A stretch of 64,000 nucleotides of DNA from Nisaea denitrificans DSM 18348 (GCF_000426505.1 NZ_AUFM01000011.1:124001-188000); one strand, 5' to 3'. Positions 6,780 to 16,652 are shown, counted from the stretch's first letter. Notes: generated by a model not told the origin, from the sequence alone. Program-made: numbers and translations.

Positions 6780-8843
6780 TCAGGCGAGGGCGACAACCGG
6801 CTCCATCTTGTCGAGGATGTCGTCCGCCAAGTGGCACTTGACCCGGTGACCGCCGGTCAGCGTTCGTGTTGCCGGGAGGTCCGTCTCGCACTTGTCCCCG
6901 GGGACCTCGCTCTTGTGATGGCACCGGGTCTGGAACGGACATCCGGACGGCGGGTTCATGGCGGACGGGATGTCCCCGTCCAGCACGATATGCTTCTTCA
7001 CCACCTTCGTGTCCGCGATCGGGATCGCCGAAAGCAGGGCTTCGGTATACGGATGATAGGGCGGAGAGAAGACTTCCTCGGTCGTGCCCTGTTCCACGAT
7101 ATGGCCGAGATACATGACGACCACGCGGTCCGCTATATAGCGGACGACGGAAAGGTCATGGCTGATGAACAGCATTGTTGTGCGCGAAGCCCGCTGAATA
7201 TCCATGAGCAGCTCTGTCACTGCCGCCTGGACGGAGACGTCGAGGGCGGATACCGGCTCGTCCGCGACCACGACTTTCGGCGCACCGGCAAACGCGCGGG
7301 CCACACCGATCCGCTGTTTCTGCCCACCTGAAAGCTGTCGCGGCATGCGTTTGGCGAATTCACGGGGCAGCTTGACGAGATCGAGCAACTCCAGCATCCG
7401 GTCTTCGCGCTCTTTCGGGCTATTACCGATGCCGAAGCGTTCAAGCGTGCGGACGATCTGGGAGCCGACCGTGTGGCTCGGGTTCAGGGTATCAAACGGG
7501 TTCTGGAACACCATCTGGATGGAGCTGATGGTGCCGGTGTCCCGGTCGCCGATATCGGTGCCGCCGATTTCGGTGTTGCCGAGGGTAACGGTGCCTTCCG
7601 TCGCGGTCTCAAGGCCGAGCAGGATCTTAGCGAGTGTTGATTTTCCACAACCGGACTCGCCAACGATTGCGACGGTTTCCGCCTCGCGGGCCGAGAAGGT
7701 GATTTCCTCGTTGGCTTTCACGACGCGGGTCTCGCCGCCGCCGAACATCTGGTTCGCGGCCACCTCGTAATACTTCTTCAGGCCATCGACCGAGAGGATG
7801 GTCTCTCCCGGAACCGTTGCCTCGACGACGCCCTCGTGTTTAGGCGGCGCGTCCCAATCGATTTCCGCCACCCGCTCGCAGCGCGAGAAGTGGGATTCAG
7901 CCATGCCGGTATCATGCATCCGGATCTCGCCGACATCGCATTTTCCAGCTTCGAAGAAAGAACAGCGTGGTCCGAAGTTACAGCCGTTCGGCCGCTCGTG
8001 CGGCAGTGGCAACTGACCGGGAATGGCGACCAGGGGATGAGAATATTTGTCCGCGCCCGGCAGCGGGATTGAGCGGAACAGGCCCTGAGTGTAGGGATGC
8101 CGCATGCGGTCAAAGACATCTTTCACGGACCCGGTCTCAACTGCCTCACCGGAATACATCACTGTGATCCGGTCGCAGGTCTCGAGAATCAGGCCGAGAT
8201 TGTGGGAGATGAAAAGCATCGATGTGCCGAAACGGCTCCCGAGTTCTTTCACCAGATCGACGATACCCGCTTCGACCGTCACGTCGAGGGCTGTCGTTGG
8301 CTCATCCATGAGCAATAAGGCTGGTTTTGACAGCAGCGCCATGGCTATGACAATGCGCTGTTGCTGACCACCGGAAAGCTGGTGTGGATAGGAATCCATC
8401 ATCCGCTCCGGGTCGGGCAACCGCACCAGTTCCATCATCTCCAGAGCCCGGTCATAGGCTTCGTCCACTGACGCGTTCTCATGCAGGATCGGCACTTCCA
8501 TGAGCTGCTTGCCGACCCGCATGGCGGGGTTCAGGCTGGCCATCGGTTCCTGATAGACCATGGCGATCTCGGAGCCGCGGATTTTCCGCAGCTCTTTCTC
8601 GCTCATGGTGGTCAGCTCACGCCCCTTGAACTTGATCGAGCCGGCGGTGATCTTTCCCCGGTTGGAGAGGTCCCGCATGACGCCGAGAGCGACCGTTGAC
8701 TTACCGCAACCGGATTCACCGACTAGGCCCATGGCTTCACCCGGCATAACCTTGCAGGAGAAGTCCATCACGGCGGGGATTTCGCCGGCGCGAACGAAGA
8801 AGGAGATCGAAAGGTTCGTAATCTCGAGGATCGGTTCTGTCAT
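6780..8843 (-). CDS. Peptide-type ABC transporter ATPase, two fused nucleotide-binding domains (DppD-DppF fusion)
   Basis: A 687-residue cytoplasmic ATPase made of two complete NBDs. Domain 1 (about 1-325) has Walker A GESGCGKST, signature LSGGQQQR, Walker [13 protein letters not shown] and the H-loop ISHN. Domain 2 (about 345-680) repeats these as GESGCGKST, LSGGQKQR, VVVADEPVSALD and ISHD. Each ends in the oligopeptide/dipeptide C-terminal element with clustered cysteines (CNFGPRCSFFEAGKC and CPFQTRCHHKSE...KC). It energises uptake through the two permeases encoded 13 bp upstream. It is the last gene of the operon SBP-permease-permease-ATPase. Confidence 0.95.
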   Translation of the reverse strand: MTEPILEITNLSISFFVRAGEIPAVMDFSCKVMPGEAMGLVGESGCGKSTVALGVMRDLSNRGKITAGSIKFKGRELTTMSEKELRKIRGSEIAMVYQEPMASLNPAMRVGKQLMEVPILHENASVDEAYDRALEMMELVRLPDPERMMDSYPHQLSGGQQQRIVIAMALLSKPALLLMDEPTTALDVTVEAGIVDLVKELGSRFGTSMLFISHNLGLILETCDRITVMYSGEAVETGSVKDVFDRMRHPYTQGLFRSIPLPGADKYSHPLVAIPGQLPLPHERPNGCNFGPRCSFFEAGKCDVGEIRMHDTGMAESHFSRCERVAEIDWDAPPKHEGVVEATVPGETILSVDGLKKYYEVAANQMFGGGETRVVKANEEITFSAREAETVAIVGESGCGKSTLAKILLGLETATEGTVTLGNTEIGGTDIGDRDTGTISSIQMVFQNPFDTLNPSHTVGSQIVRTLERFGIGNSPKEREDRMLELLDLVKLPREFAKRMPRQLSGGQKQRIGVARAFAGAPKVVVADEPVSALDVSVQAAVTELLMDIQRASRTTMLFISHDLSVVRYIADRVVVMYLGHIVEQGTTEEVFSPPYHPYTEALLSAIPIADTKVVKKHIVLDGDIPSAMNPPSGCPFQTRCHHKSEVPGDKCETDLPATRTLTGGHRVKCHLADDILDKMEPVVALA

Positions 8844-8856
8844 CGTCGTGCCTCCC

Positions 8857-10011
8857 TCAATCTTTCAGCGACTGCTCGCGCAGTCCATCGGCTAGCAGGT
8901 TCAGTCCGAGGACGAAAATTGCGAGGGCCAGGGTTGGAGGCAGGGCGATGGTGGGAACGATCCGGATAAAGGCCCGGGTCTGGTTGATCATAGATCCCCA
9001 GTCAGGGCTTTCGGGCGCCAGGCCGAGGCCGAAGAAGCCGAGCGTGCCGAGCAGGATCGTCGTGTAGCCGATACGCAGGCAGGCATCGACGATCAGCGGG
9101 CCGCGGGCATTCGGCAGGATCTCCCAGAGCATGATGTACCAGGCGTTTTCGCCTCGTGTCTGGGCGGCGGCGACATAGTCCCGCGTCTTGATGTCCATGG
9201 TGATGCCGCGGACGATACGGAACACCGTCGGCGCATTCACAAAGACAACCGAGGCGAAGATGTTCAGCTCGTTCGGCTCAAGCGTGATGATACTCAGCGG
9301 GTCGGCATTGAAGACCAGTCCTGAATAGAGCCAGCCGCCGATCAGAAGCACACAGATGAGCTGGATCGTCAGCAATCCGGGACGGGTCGCGTATCGGCTG
9401 TAGAACAGCACGCTGAAGAAAATGATCGGGAAGATAAAGAAGAACCCGGCCATGGCCACGGGGATAGGGGTTTCCCGGATGCCCGGTGTGACTAGCAGGT
9501 AGAACAGCAGGATCACCGGGAAAGCCAGCACCAGATTGGCGAGGAACGACATGATCGCATCGATCTTGCCGCCGTAATAGCCAGCCGGGAGGCCGATGGT
9601 AATACCGACGATGAAGGCGAACAACGTCGCCGCCGGCGCGATGATGAGCACAAAGCGGGAGCCATGCACCATCCGGCTGAACAGGTCCCGCCCGAGATTG
9701 TCTGCCCCGAAGAGCAGGGCCTTGCCCGTTTCAGCGTCGATCACCCCGGGCGCCTTGCGTTTCAGCATGGCGAACTGCTGCAACGGATCGAAGACCGCGA
9801 CCCAGTTGGCGAAAAAAGCCGTCGTGATCCAGAACAGTACGATTACAAGCCCGACCATGCCGATGGCGCTGCCGAACAGGCGACCGTAGAGGTTTAGGCT
9901 GTGGCGGAAGTAGTAGCTAACGGAGAGGATGACCGCGAGAGACAGCCAGACCGGCCAGAACTGGCTGATCACTGTTCCCCAGATTTCGAAGAATCCAATA
10001 TATTCCAGCAT
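8857..10011 (-). CDS. Peptide-type ABC transporter permease, DppC-like with extra membrane segments
   Basis: A 384-residue inner-membrane permease of the binding-protein-dependent transport family. The EAA loop lies near the C-terminus (DYVAAAQTRGENAWYIMLWE, followed by a DppC-like ending). It departs from a standard DppC (about 300 residues) in two ways. An additional N-terminal hydrophobic helix (about 15-33) precedes the canonical first helix. A hydrophobic insertion of roughly 60-80 residues (about 180-250, two likely helices) lies between the middle helices and the EAA segment. It is 16 bp after the DppB-like gene and 13 bp before the ATPase gene. The extra segments may shape substrate specificity. 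Confidence 0.92.
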   Translation of the reverse strand: MLEYIGFFEIWGTVISQFWPVWLSLAVILSVSYYFRHSLNLYGRLFGSAIGMVGLVIVLFWITTAFFANWVAVFDPLQQFAMLKRKAPGVIDAETGKALLFGADNLGRDLFSRMVHGSRFVLIIAPAATLFAFIVGITIGLPAGYYGGKIDAIMSFLANLVLAFPVILLFYLLVTPGIRETPIPVAMAGFFFIFPIIFFSVLFYSRYATRPGLLTIQLICVLLIGGWLYSGLVFNADPLSIITLEPNELNIFASVVFVNAPTVFRIVRGITMDIKTRDYVAAAQTRGENAWYIMLWEILPNARGPLIVDACLRIGYTTILLGTLGFFGLGLAPESPDWGSMINQTRAFIRIVPTIALPPTLALAIFVLGLNLLADGLREQSLKD

Positions 10012-10027
10012 TGCCTTATCTCCCCCC

Positions 10028-10963
10028 TCAATTCACGCGAATGCGCGGGTTGAGATAGGCGTACCCGATATCTGAAATGAGCTGCGTGAGCAGTACGACG
10101 ACGACCGACACCAATGAACAGCTAAGCAGCAGATCAATGTCGTTATTGTCGGCGGCTTCCACCAATGTCCATCCGAAGCCTTTGTAGTTGAACAGCTTCT
10201 CGACAATGACGACGCCGGTCAGGAGCCAGGGAAACTGCAGCATGATTACAGTGAAGGGGGCAATCAGCGCGTTTCTCAGCGCATGACGCAAGACCTGGGC
10301 TCTGAACGACAAGCCTTTAAGGCGTGCCGTGCGGATATATTGTGCGGTCATGACCTCGGCCATCGAGGCGCGGGTCATGCGGGCGATATATCCCGTGCCG
10401 TAAATCGCCATGGTCATGACGGGCAGCGCGAAATTGTTGAAGTCGATGCCTCCGGCCTTCGAGACGCCCTTCAGGACGCCGAGCCAGGAGGCGAACAGAA
10501 CCGTAAAGAGGATGCCCGAAACATATTCGGGCGTCGCCGTTGAGGCGATGGCCACGACCGAGAGGCTCCGGTCTGTTTTCGATCCCTCTCTCATCCCAGC
10601 CAGCACACCGATGACTAGGGCGGATGGCACCATGGTGATCATGACCCAGAACATCAGGGTTCCGGTATATCCGATACGGGGAGCGAGAACTTCTGCGACC
10701 GGTTTGCGGAAGCGGGTAGAGTAGCCGAAATCGCCTGTTGCCGCGTTACCAATCCATACGGCATAGCGCTCCAGGATAGGCCGCCTGTAGCCTTCCTTCA
10801 GCAGCCAGCTTTCGACGGCTTCCTCGGTCATGCGGTTGTTGTTCTGTTCAAGCGCGAGCTTCTTCAGATTCGGCTCGAGATTGACCAGATAAAAAACCAC
10901 GAACGTCAGGCAGATCATGGTCGCGACCATGACCCCCAGTCGTCTCAGGATGAATACCAGCAT
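10028..10963 (-). CDS. Peptide-type ABC transporter permease, DppB-like
   Basis: A 311-residue inner-membrane permease with the DppB/OppB N-terminus (MLVFILRRLGVMVATMICLTFVVFYLVNLEP, one helix at about 9-29), a periplasmic segment and five further hydrophobic segments. The EAA motif is seen as YIRTARLKGLSFRAQVLRHALRNALI. It pairs with the DppC-like protein to form the transmembrane channel. The gene follows the binding-protein gene after a 113-bp spacer that contains a strong hairpin, which probably sets the permeases below the binding protein in expression. Confidence 0.93.
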   Translation of the reverse strand: MLVFILRRLGVMVATMICLTFVVFYLVNLEPNLKKLALEQNNNRMTEEAVESWLLKEGYRRPILERYAVWIGNAATGDFGYSTRFRKPVAEVLAPRIGYTGTLMFWVMITMVPSALVIGVLAGMREGSKTDRSLSVVAIASTATPEYVSGILFTVLFASWLGVLKGVSKAGGIDFNNFALPVMTMAIYGTGYIARMTRASMAEVMTAQYIRTARLKGLSFRAQVLRHALRNALIAPFTVIMLQFPWLLTGVVIVEKLFNYKGFGWTLVEAADNNDIDLLLSCSLVSVVVVLLTQLISDIGYAYLNPRIRVN

Positions 10964-11030
10964 ATTGCCCCCGTGTGCCCCGTTCCGGGCGGGCCTTGTT
11001 TGCCCTTATTCTTCTCCCTTTTCGGGAGTT

Positions 11031-11064
11031 AAAAGCCCGCCCCGGTCCAGGCCGGGGCGGGCTC
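11031..11064 (-). terminator. Intercistronic hairpin between binding-protein and permease genes
   Basis: A GC-rich inverted repeat of about 12 bp (arms AGCCCGCCCCGG and CCGGGGCGGGCT) lies just after the binding-protein gene. Read on the minus strand it is followed by TTTTAA. It probably acts as an attenuator or mRNA stabiliser that lowers expression of the downstream permeases, as is common after binding-protein genes. Confidence 0.7.
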
Positions 11065-11076
11065 GTTAATGTCGGA

Positions 11077-12732
11077 TCAGGCTTCGTCGAGCCAGACTTT
11101 TTCGAAATGCATCTCGAAGGTCGGGTGCATCGCATCGCCCTGAACGGACTCGGCCATGTGCTTGTAGAGCGCCCGCCAGTAAGGCTGGATGATAATGCCC
11201 GCATCCTGGAGCGTTTTTTCCAGCTTCTCCATCACTGCGCGCCGCTTGTCGGCATCGGCAATCGACAGGGCCTCTTCGAGCGTCTTGTCGAATTCTGGAT
11301 CGGACCAGCCGGCTTCGTTCCAGGCTTCGCCCGAGCGATAGGCCAGCGCCAGAACCTGCACGCCGAGCGGGCGCATGTTCCAGTTGGTCGTCGAGAACGG
11401 ATACTTCGTCCAGTTGTTCCAGAACGAAGATGACGGAATGATCGTCCGCTTGATCTTGATCCCGGCGTCGCGGATCTGGGCGGCGATGGCGTCGGTGGTG
11501 TTCTTCCGCCAGTCATCGTCGATGGAGATCAGCTCATGCTCGAAATCGGACTGACCGGCATCTGCCAGAAGCTTTTTCGCTGCTTCCGGATCCCGCTTGA
11601 TCATCGGCAGCTTGAAGTATTCCGGATGCATCGGTCCGACATGGTGGTTTTCGGCCACGCTGCCGGCTCCGCCATACCCGATCTGCAGGACGATGGAATT
11701 ATCGACGGCAAGCTGAAGAGCCTGACGAACGCGAACATCGTCATAAGGCTTGTTGGAGACGTTCATGCGGGCAACGATGGTCGCCGCGGTGATCGCTTCC
11801 GACTTCTTCAGGTCCAGGCTGTCGAGAATTTCGACGAAATCCGCCGTGGTCTGGTAGTTGACGTGGACGTCGCCTGCTTCGAAGGCTGCGACCTCGGCCG
11901 CCGGATCGGTGCCGTAATCGGTCCATTCGATGGCGTCGAGATAGGCCTCGCCACCCCACCATTTGCCATCCTTGCGCCGCACGCAGCGGGCGGATACACC
12001 AACTTCGAGCGAGTCCAGCTCAAACGGGCCTGTGCCGACCGGAGCCTTGGACAGATCTGCACCGTTCTTGTCGAAGTCGCGATGCACGATCAGCGCCGGA
12101 TAGTCGGTCATACCCGGGATGATGCTGATGTCCGGCTTCGGCAGGGTGAGCTTGACGGTGTGGCTGTCGACCTTGGTGATGGCGCCGTCGAGTACCTTGT
12201 TGGTGGCAGGATCGATCATGGTCGCCATGCGGCCGGCCATCGAGTTACCCTCGACGTCCTTTTCGCACCAGCGGGTGATGTTAAAGATGACGTCATCCGC
12301 ATCGAACGCGTCGCCATTGTTCCAGGTAACGCCCTTGCGGACCTTGAGGACATATTCGGTCGCGGTGTCGTTGACTTCCCAGCCTTCAAGCAGCGCGGGC
12401 TCGAAAGTGTAAGCCGATGTATAGGACACCAGGTTCTCACAAACCTGCCGCGCGACATTGCCCATTTCCGACCAGTCGAAGATCCGGGGATCAACCACAC
12501 GGCGAACAGACATGGAAACCTTCAGCGTGCCGCCCTTCTTTCCAGCGGCCTGCGCTGTGCTGGGTGCCGCCATGCCGAGCAGGCCGTAAGCGGTTGCCGT
12601 TGTCGCGCCGAACGCGCTGGCAAGCGCGAGGAATTCGCGCCGGTCCATCTTGCCTTTTTTCGTGTCGGTCGCCCAGCTGCTGACCATATGGTGCAGCGGC
12701 CGTCCGGAACGGTCTTTGAATTCCCTGTTCAT
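11077..12732 (-). CDS. Peptide-type ABC transporter substrate-binding protein, Tat-exported
   Basis: A 551-residue periplasmic binding protein of the SBP_bac_5 (DppA/OppA) family. The N-terminus has a short cytosolic lead, then the twin-arginine motif [14 protein letters not shown] at residues about 29-42, a hydrophobic stretch and an AQAAG-like cleavage region near residue 62. The family core is visible ([45 protein letters not shown] and [11 protein letters not shown]). Export by Tat suggests folding or cofactor binding before export. GGGAGA precedes the start. It is the first gene of the transporter operon; the ligand (peptide, opine or other) is not deducible. Confidence 0.95.
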   Translation of the reverse strand: MNREFKDRSGRPLHHMVSSWATDTKKGKMDRREFLALASAFGATTATAYGLLGMAAPSTAQAAGKKGGTLKVSMSVRRVVDPRIFDWSEMGNVARQVCENLVSYTSAYTFEPALLEGWEVNDTATEYVLKVRKGVTWNNGDAFDADDVIFNITRWCEKDVEGNSMAGRMATMIDPATNKVLDGAITKVDSHTVKLTLPKPDISIIPGMTDYPALIVHRDFDKNGADLSKAPVGTGPFELDSLEVGVSARCVRRKDGKWWGGEAYLDAIEWTDYGTDPAAEVAAFEAGDVHVNYQTTADFVEILDSLDLKKSEAITAATIVARMNVSNKPYDDVRVRQALQLAVDNSIVLQIGYGGAGSVAENHHVGPMHPEYFKLPMIKRDPEAAKKLLADAGQSDFEHELISIDDDWRKNTTDAIAAQIRDAGIKIKRTIIPSSSFWNNWTKYPFSTTNWNMRPLGVQVLALAYRSGEAWNEAGWSDPEFDKTLEEALSIADADKRRAVMEKLEKTLQDAGIIIQPYWRALYKHMAESVQGDAMHPTFEMHFEKVWLDEA

Positions 12733-13192
12733 TTTTGTCTCCCAGTTTTGTAATGGTGCGCCGGAGCACGCTTGGCGCGGATCTTAATGCTCTCAAAACG
12801 ACAGGCAAAGTGTCGTTTGTAGAACATTTGATGGCCAGTAGTGCTAAATAACGCTGGAGCAGGCGTTCAAGGCAATCGGAACATTCCTGCCGGTATTTCG
12901 CCTCCTGTTCAGATCCATTGAAATCGAACGTGTGAGCGAGCTTTGTTCATTTTTATATTACTCTCACTGTTCGACTGCGAACGCAGATTCAACACTGTCA
13001 GCACGGCAAACATTCATGTTCGAATAGCCATGAAGACGCTACGTTTCGTTAATTAATAGTCATCATGAGCAACGGCTAATGCCGATGTCAAAGAATTTAT
13101 CTATTAGCGACATCGAGTGTGCCGGAGAACCGAATCGACTGGTGTGAGCGCGGAATTCCGCCGTTCCGCAACTGTTCAAAAAAGGACGTAGA
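12733..13192. other. Divergent intergenic region (460 bp) upstream of peptide transporter
   Basis: This is the promoter region for the transporter operon (minus) and the GNAT gene (plus). It holds the inverted repeat listed separately and several AT-rich stretches. I see no convincing ORF or RNA gene; the short frames in it overlap in ways typical of non-coding DNA. Confidence 0.5.
12796..12818. promoter_or_regulatory. Inverted repeat upstream of peptide transporter operon
   Basis: AAACGACA (12796-12803) and TGTCGTTT (12811-12818) form a perfect 8-bp inverted repeat with a 7-nt spacer, 64-86 bp upstream of the binding-protein start. It may be an operator or a leader hairpin. No dedicated regulator gene is adjacent. 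Confidence 0.45.
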
Positions 13193-13720
13193 ATGCGCGT
13201 AGAAGACGCTCTGAGAGAAGATTTAGCCCTCGTCGGAATTTTGAACGAAGCCGAGATTCCGCACGTCAACAGTATCGATAATAGCGGTTTTATCTGGTTC
13301 TTGGAGACGGCGGATTATTTTCGCGTCGCCAGGGACGGTGACACGGTTGCGGGTTTCCTCATCGGCTTCCTGCCCGGACGCCCCTATGACAGCCTCAACT
13401 ATCGATGGTTTGGGGACAGGTATGCGTCATTTCTTTATGTGGACCGGATCGTGGTCTCGCCTGCAGCACGTGGACTGGGCGTCGGGCGAAAACTCTATGA
13501 GGATTTTGCAAAATTCGCGGCGGGCCGGGCCGAGCGGCTGACTTGCGAAGTCAATGTGCGGCCGTCAAACGAGGGTTCTCTCCGCTTTCACCATGCAATT
13601 GGCTTCACAGAGGTCGGCCGTCAGGAAACGGAAGGCGGGACCAAGGAAGTGTCTCTGTTGGCGATGGATCTGACCGGGAATATCGCGCTGGGGGACGTTA
13701 CGTCAGGGAACACCAAGTAG
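13193..13720 (+). CDS. GNAT family N-acetyltransferase
   Basis: A 175-residue single-domain GNAT. The acetyl-CoA binding motif A is visible as DRIVVSPAARGLGVGRKLYEDF (about residues 82-103), followed by the C-terminal FHHAIGFTEVGRQ element of motif B. The protein would transfer an acyl group from CoA to an amine; its substrate is unknown. AAAGGA lies a suitable distance upstream of the ATG. It is convergent with the small membrane protein gene, only 2 bp apart, and appears to be monocistronic. Confidence 0.9.
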   Translation: MRVEDALREDLALVGILNEAEIPHVNSIDNSGFIWFLETADYFRVARDGDTVAGFLIGFLPGRPYDSLNYRWFGDRYASFLYVDRIVVSPAARGLGVGRKLYEDFAKFAAGRAERLTCEVNVRPSNEGSLRFHHAIGFTEVGRQETEGGTKEVSLLAMDLTGNIALGDVTSGNTK

Positions 13721-13722
13721 GA

Positions 13723-14136
13723 TCAGAACAGGGCGTAAGGATCCTTTATGGGATGATCGTTCGAATGTCGGATCCATCCTTTAACCACTCGGTAAACGAA
13801 CCAGAGCCAACCAAGGAAGCCAACTAGCCAGGCAAAGGGTAGAAGTATCCAAGTCGCCGCTAGAGCGAAGGCGAGAACGTAAATGATTGCCTGTATCCAG
13901 AAGGTGCGGATCTGCCAGGTGATGTGCCCCTCCAGATCTGTTCCGTCCAGATCCCGGCGTTTCAGATATGCGAGAATGACTCCGAGAACCGACGGCAGGC
14001 CGAAGACGATCGCTGCACCATAGAGCCCATAGACGATATGCACAGCGAGCCGGTCGTTCTCCGAGAGCTCAAGGGAGAAAGGGAGCGGGCGCTGCCGGGC
14101 CACCTGATTGCCGTTGTTCGGATTTGTTTCGGCCAT
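13723..14136 (-). CDS. Small integral membrane protein, DUF4870-like
   Basis: A 137-residue protein with three predicted membrane helices (about residues 33-55, 78-98 and 100-118) and a polar N-terminus. The pattern of a helix, an IxWQIRTFWIQ segment, then two close helices and WxWFVYRVVKGW resembles the DUF4870 family of small inner-membrane proteins. Function is unknown. It is divergent from the threonine aldolase gene. Confidence 0.75.
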   Translation of the reverse strand: MAETNPNNGNQVARQRPLPFSLELSENDRLAVHIVYGLYGAAIVFGLPSVLGVILAYLKRRDLDGTDLEGHITWQIRTFWIQAIIYVLAFALAATWILLPFAWLVGFLGWLWFVYRVVKGWIRHSNDHPIKDPYALF

Positions 14137-14243
14137 GTGCAGTCCTGTTCCTTTCCCTGTCGGGGGCCAGCCCTTAACGTTGTCCCGGTGACTTGATCAT
14201 TCAATAGCCCGTCGCGGGGGTGGCAGGAAGAGGAAGCGTGGCA

Positions 14244-15308
14244 ATGATAACGAATGAAGGAAGAGGTCCCGCCGTTGATCTTTACAGCGACACGGTTTCG
14301 CGCCCGACCGCTGCCATGCGGCAAGCCATGGCTGAGGCGGAAGTTGGCAATGAGCAGGCGATGGAAGACCCGACCGTAAACATTCTGTGTGAGCGCGTCG
14401 CTGCCTTGCTGGGTACGGAAGCCGCGATGTTCCTTCCGTCCGGAACCATGTGCAACGAGATAGCCTACAGGGTCTGGGTCGACCGGGGAGAGGAGATCAT
14501 CCTCGAAGAGAGTGCACATGCGCTGCATTTCGAGGCGGGCGGACCTGCTGCTCTTGCCGGCGCAATGGTGAGGACCCTGAAGGGGCGTCGCGGCATCTTC
14601 GATGCGGCCGACCTGGAGACCGTCATTCGTGCGCCGCGCGGCCACCACGGTCAGCGCCAGAAACTGGTGAATATCGAGAATACGGCCAATCTCGGCGGAG
14701 GCGCTGTCTGGCCGCTCGAAACCGTTGCCGAAGTTGCCAATTGCGCGCGCGGGCACGGGCTCAAGGTCCATATGGATGGTGCGCGGCTGCTGAACGCGGT
14801 TGTTGCGTCCGGTACACCGGCATCTGCCTATGGTGTTCTGTGCGACTCTCTCTGGATCGATCTTTCGAAGGGTCTGGGTTGCCCGGTTGGGGGCGTGCTG
14901 GCCGGCAGTGCAGAATTCATCGATCGGAGCTGGCTCTTCAAGCATCAGTTCGGTGGAGCGATGCGGCAGGCTGGAATTATCGCTGCCGCCGGCGTCTATG
15001 CTCTCGATCACCATATCGACCGGCTGGCCGAGGATCACGCCAACGCTCGTTACCTTGCCGAAGGAATTGCGTCGATCCCGGGCTTGTCCGTTGCGGTCGA
15101 CGAAATCGAGACCAACATGGTGTATTTCGATGTGACAGCACCGGCTCTCGATGCGGCGGGGCTGTCCGAGCGCTTGATGCGGGAGCACAAGGTGCGGATC
15201 GGCTCCATGGGACCGCGCCGGATGCGCGCCGTGACCCACATCGATGTCACTCGCAGCGGCATTGAGCAGGCATTGACGGCGATCAAGGCTGTGATGGAAG
15301 CGGCCTGA
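14244..15308 (+). CDS. Low-specificity threonine aldolase / beta-eliminating lyase family
   Basis: A PLP-dependent fold-type I enzyme of about 354 residues that cleaves L-threonine or allo-threonine to glycine and acetaldehyde. Family landmarks are DLYSDTVSRPTAAMRQAM near the start, NTANLGGGAVWPLE, the aspartate segment HMDGARLLNAVV, and the Schiff-base lysine in WIDLSKGLGCPVGG. I chose the ATG at 14244 because AGAGGAAG lies about 8 bases upstream. An in-frame GTG at 14220 would add eight residues but has no good ribosome binding site. It may feed glycine into C1 metabolism. Confidence 0.92.
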   Translation: MITNEGRGPAVDLYSDTVSRPTAAMRQAMAEAEVGNEQAMEDPTVNILCERVAALLGTEAAMFLPSGTMCNEIAYRVWVDRGEEIILEESAHALHFEAGGPAALAGAMVRTLKGRRGIFDAADLETVIRAPRGHHGQRQKLVNIENTANLGGGAVWPLETVAEVANCARGHGLKVHMDGARLLNAVVASGTPASAYGVLCDSLWIDLSKGLGCPVGGVLAGSAEFIDRSWLFKHQFGGAMRQAGIIAAAGVYALDHHIDRLAEDHANARYLAEGIASIPGLSVAVDEIETNMVYFDVTAPALDAAGLSERLMREHKVRIGSMGPRRMRAVTHIDVTRSGIEQALTAIKAVMEAA

Positions 15309-15314
15309 GCAGGC

Positions 15315-16565
15315 TCAGGCGTCCGTCAGTGCCTGCTCAAGGTCGGTGTCCGTAAACTGGGTGCCGGCCGTCCGGGTACCTTTCATGTCTGCTCCGGTCA
15401 GATTGGCACCTTTGAACTTGGCGCCTGAGAGATCGGCATTGCGGAGCAGGGCGCTTTCCAGGTCGGACGGCCAGAACCGTCCGGTCGGATTCCCATTGGC
15501 GTCCTTCAGTTCCACCGGATAAAGCAATGCGCCATTAAGCTGTGCATCCGTGAGGTCGGCTGAAATCAGCTTCGTGCCGGAGAGATCCGAATCCCGAAGA
15601 TCGACCCGGTTGAGCTTGGCCCCGGTGAGGTCTGTCATCACCAGTTGGGCGCGGCGCATCTTGGCGCCGGACAAATCCACGTCGCGCAGGTCCGCGCCGG
15701 ACAGGTTGATATCGCTCAGATCGACATCTTTCAGGTTTGCTCCGGCGAGCTGCGCGCGGGTGCCGCCGCGTCCCTGTTCGCGTATCCAGAGTTCATGATC
15801 GTTGACGATGTCGCGGAGAGAGCGGCTGCGGTCTCCGGACTCTGTCACCAGTTGGGCGCCGCTGAGATTTGCTGTCGAAAGATTGACCCGCTCAAGAATT
15901 GCGCTGCTGAGATCAGATCCGGCAAAGCTGGTTTCTGAAATCAGGGCGCCGCGCAGGTTCGCGCCTCTGAGATTCGCGCCGATAATCTTTGCATGCGCGA
16001 GGTTGGCGCCGGACAGATCCGCTCCTGTCAGGTTTGCATTCTCGAGGTTCACACCGCTGAGGTTTGCGCCGCAGAGCAGGGTGTTTTCCAGGTTGGCGCC
16101 GATCATGCTGGAATCTGACAGGTTGGTTCCGGACAGATTGGCGTTGTTGATGTCGGCGTCATCCATGGTCGAGGAGGACGCATCGGCGCGGATAAAGGTC
16201 GGCCGCTCGCCTGTAAGGTCGTTGATGATGGCGCCGCCGCGCATGTCGGCTTCCTTCAGATTGGCCCCACCGAGATTTGCTCCCCGGATGCTCGCACCGC
16301 GCAGATCGGCACGCATCAGGACAGCGTTCGTCAGGTCCGAATCATCCAGATTGGCGCAAAACAGGTCTGCATAACTGAGGTCGGCGCCGGACAGCAGCGT
16401 GTTTGCGAAATTGACGCCTGACAGACGCGCCGACTGCAGGTTCACGCGTGCCAGCTGAAAGCCCGTGACCTCGAGGCCGGACAGATCGGCGCGCACGCCG
16501 CCCGGCTTTCGCTTCAGCCAGCGTTCGTGGCTCTCAATGGCTTTAAGGATATCGTCCGGCGTCAT
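15315..16565 (-). CDS. Pentapeptide-repeat protein (paralogue 1)
   Basis: A 416-residue protein built almost entirely of A(D/N)LxG-type pentapeptide repeats, which form a right-handed quadrilateral beta-helix. An N-terminal leader with HERWLKRKPGGVRADL (residues 13-28) precedes the repeats. A second copy of the leader, HELWIREQGRGGTRAQL (residues 257-273), interrupts them and restarts the array. A late insert PVELKDANGNPTGRFWP separates the final repeats. No signal peptide or extra catalytic domain is seen. It shares the whole architecture with the protein encoded at 17164-18420. Function is unknown. Confidence 0.93.
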   Translation of the reverse strand: MTPDDILKAIESHERWLKRKPGGVRADLSGLEVTGFQLARVNLQSARLSGVNFANTLLSGADLSYADLFCANLDDSDLTNAVLMRADLRGASIRGANLGGANLKEADMRGGAIINDLTGERPTFIRADASSSTMDDADINNANLSGTNLSDSSMIGANLENTLLCGANLSGVNLENANLTGADLSGANLAHAKIIGANLRGANLRGALISETSFAGSDLSSAILERVNLSTANLSGAQLVTESGDRSRSLRDIVNDHELWIREQGRGGTRAQLAGANLKDVDLSDINLSGADLRDVDLSGAKMRRAQLVMTDLTGAKLNRVDLRDSDLSGTKLISADLTDAQLNGALLYPVELKDANGNPTGRFWPSDLESALLRNADLSGAKFKGANLTGADMKGTRTAGTQFTDTDLEQALTDA

Positions 16566-16652
16566 CGACTCAGATTTCTTTCCATTAGTATGGGGTCGCC
16601 GATAAACGGGCAGTATAGAGCCCCCCGAAAGTCCGGTTCAGCTCAACAACGA

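Noticed and set aside
13962-15239. A 425-codon antisense frame over the threonine aldolase gene
   Set aside because: It overlaps an unmistakable PLP enzyme and a small membrane protein gene and has no family features.
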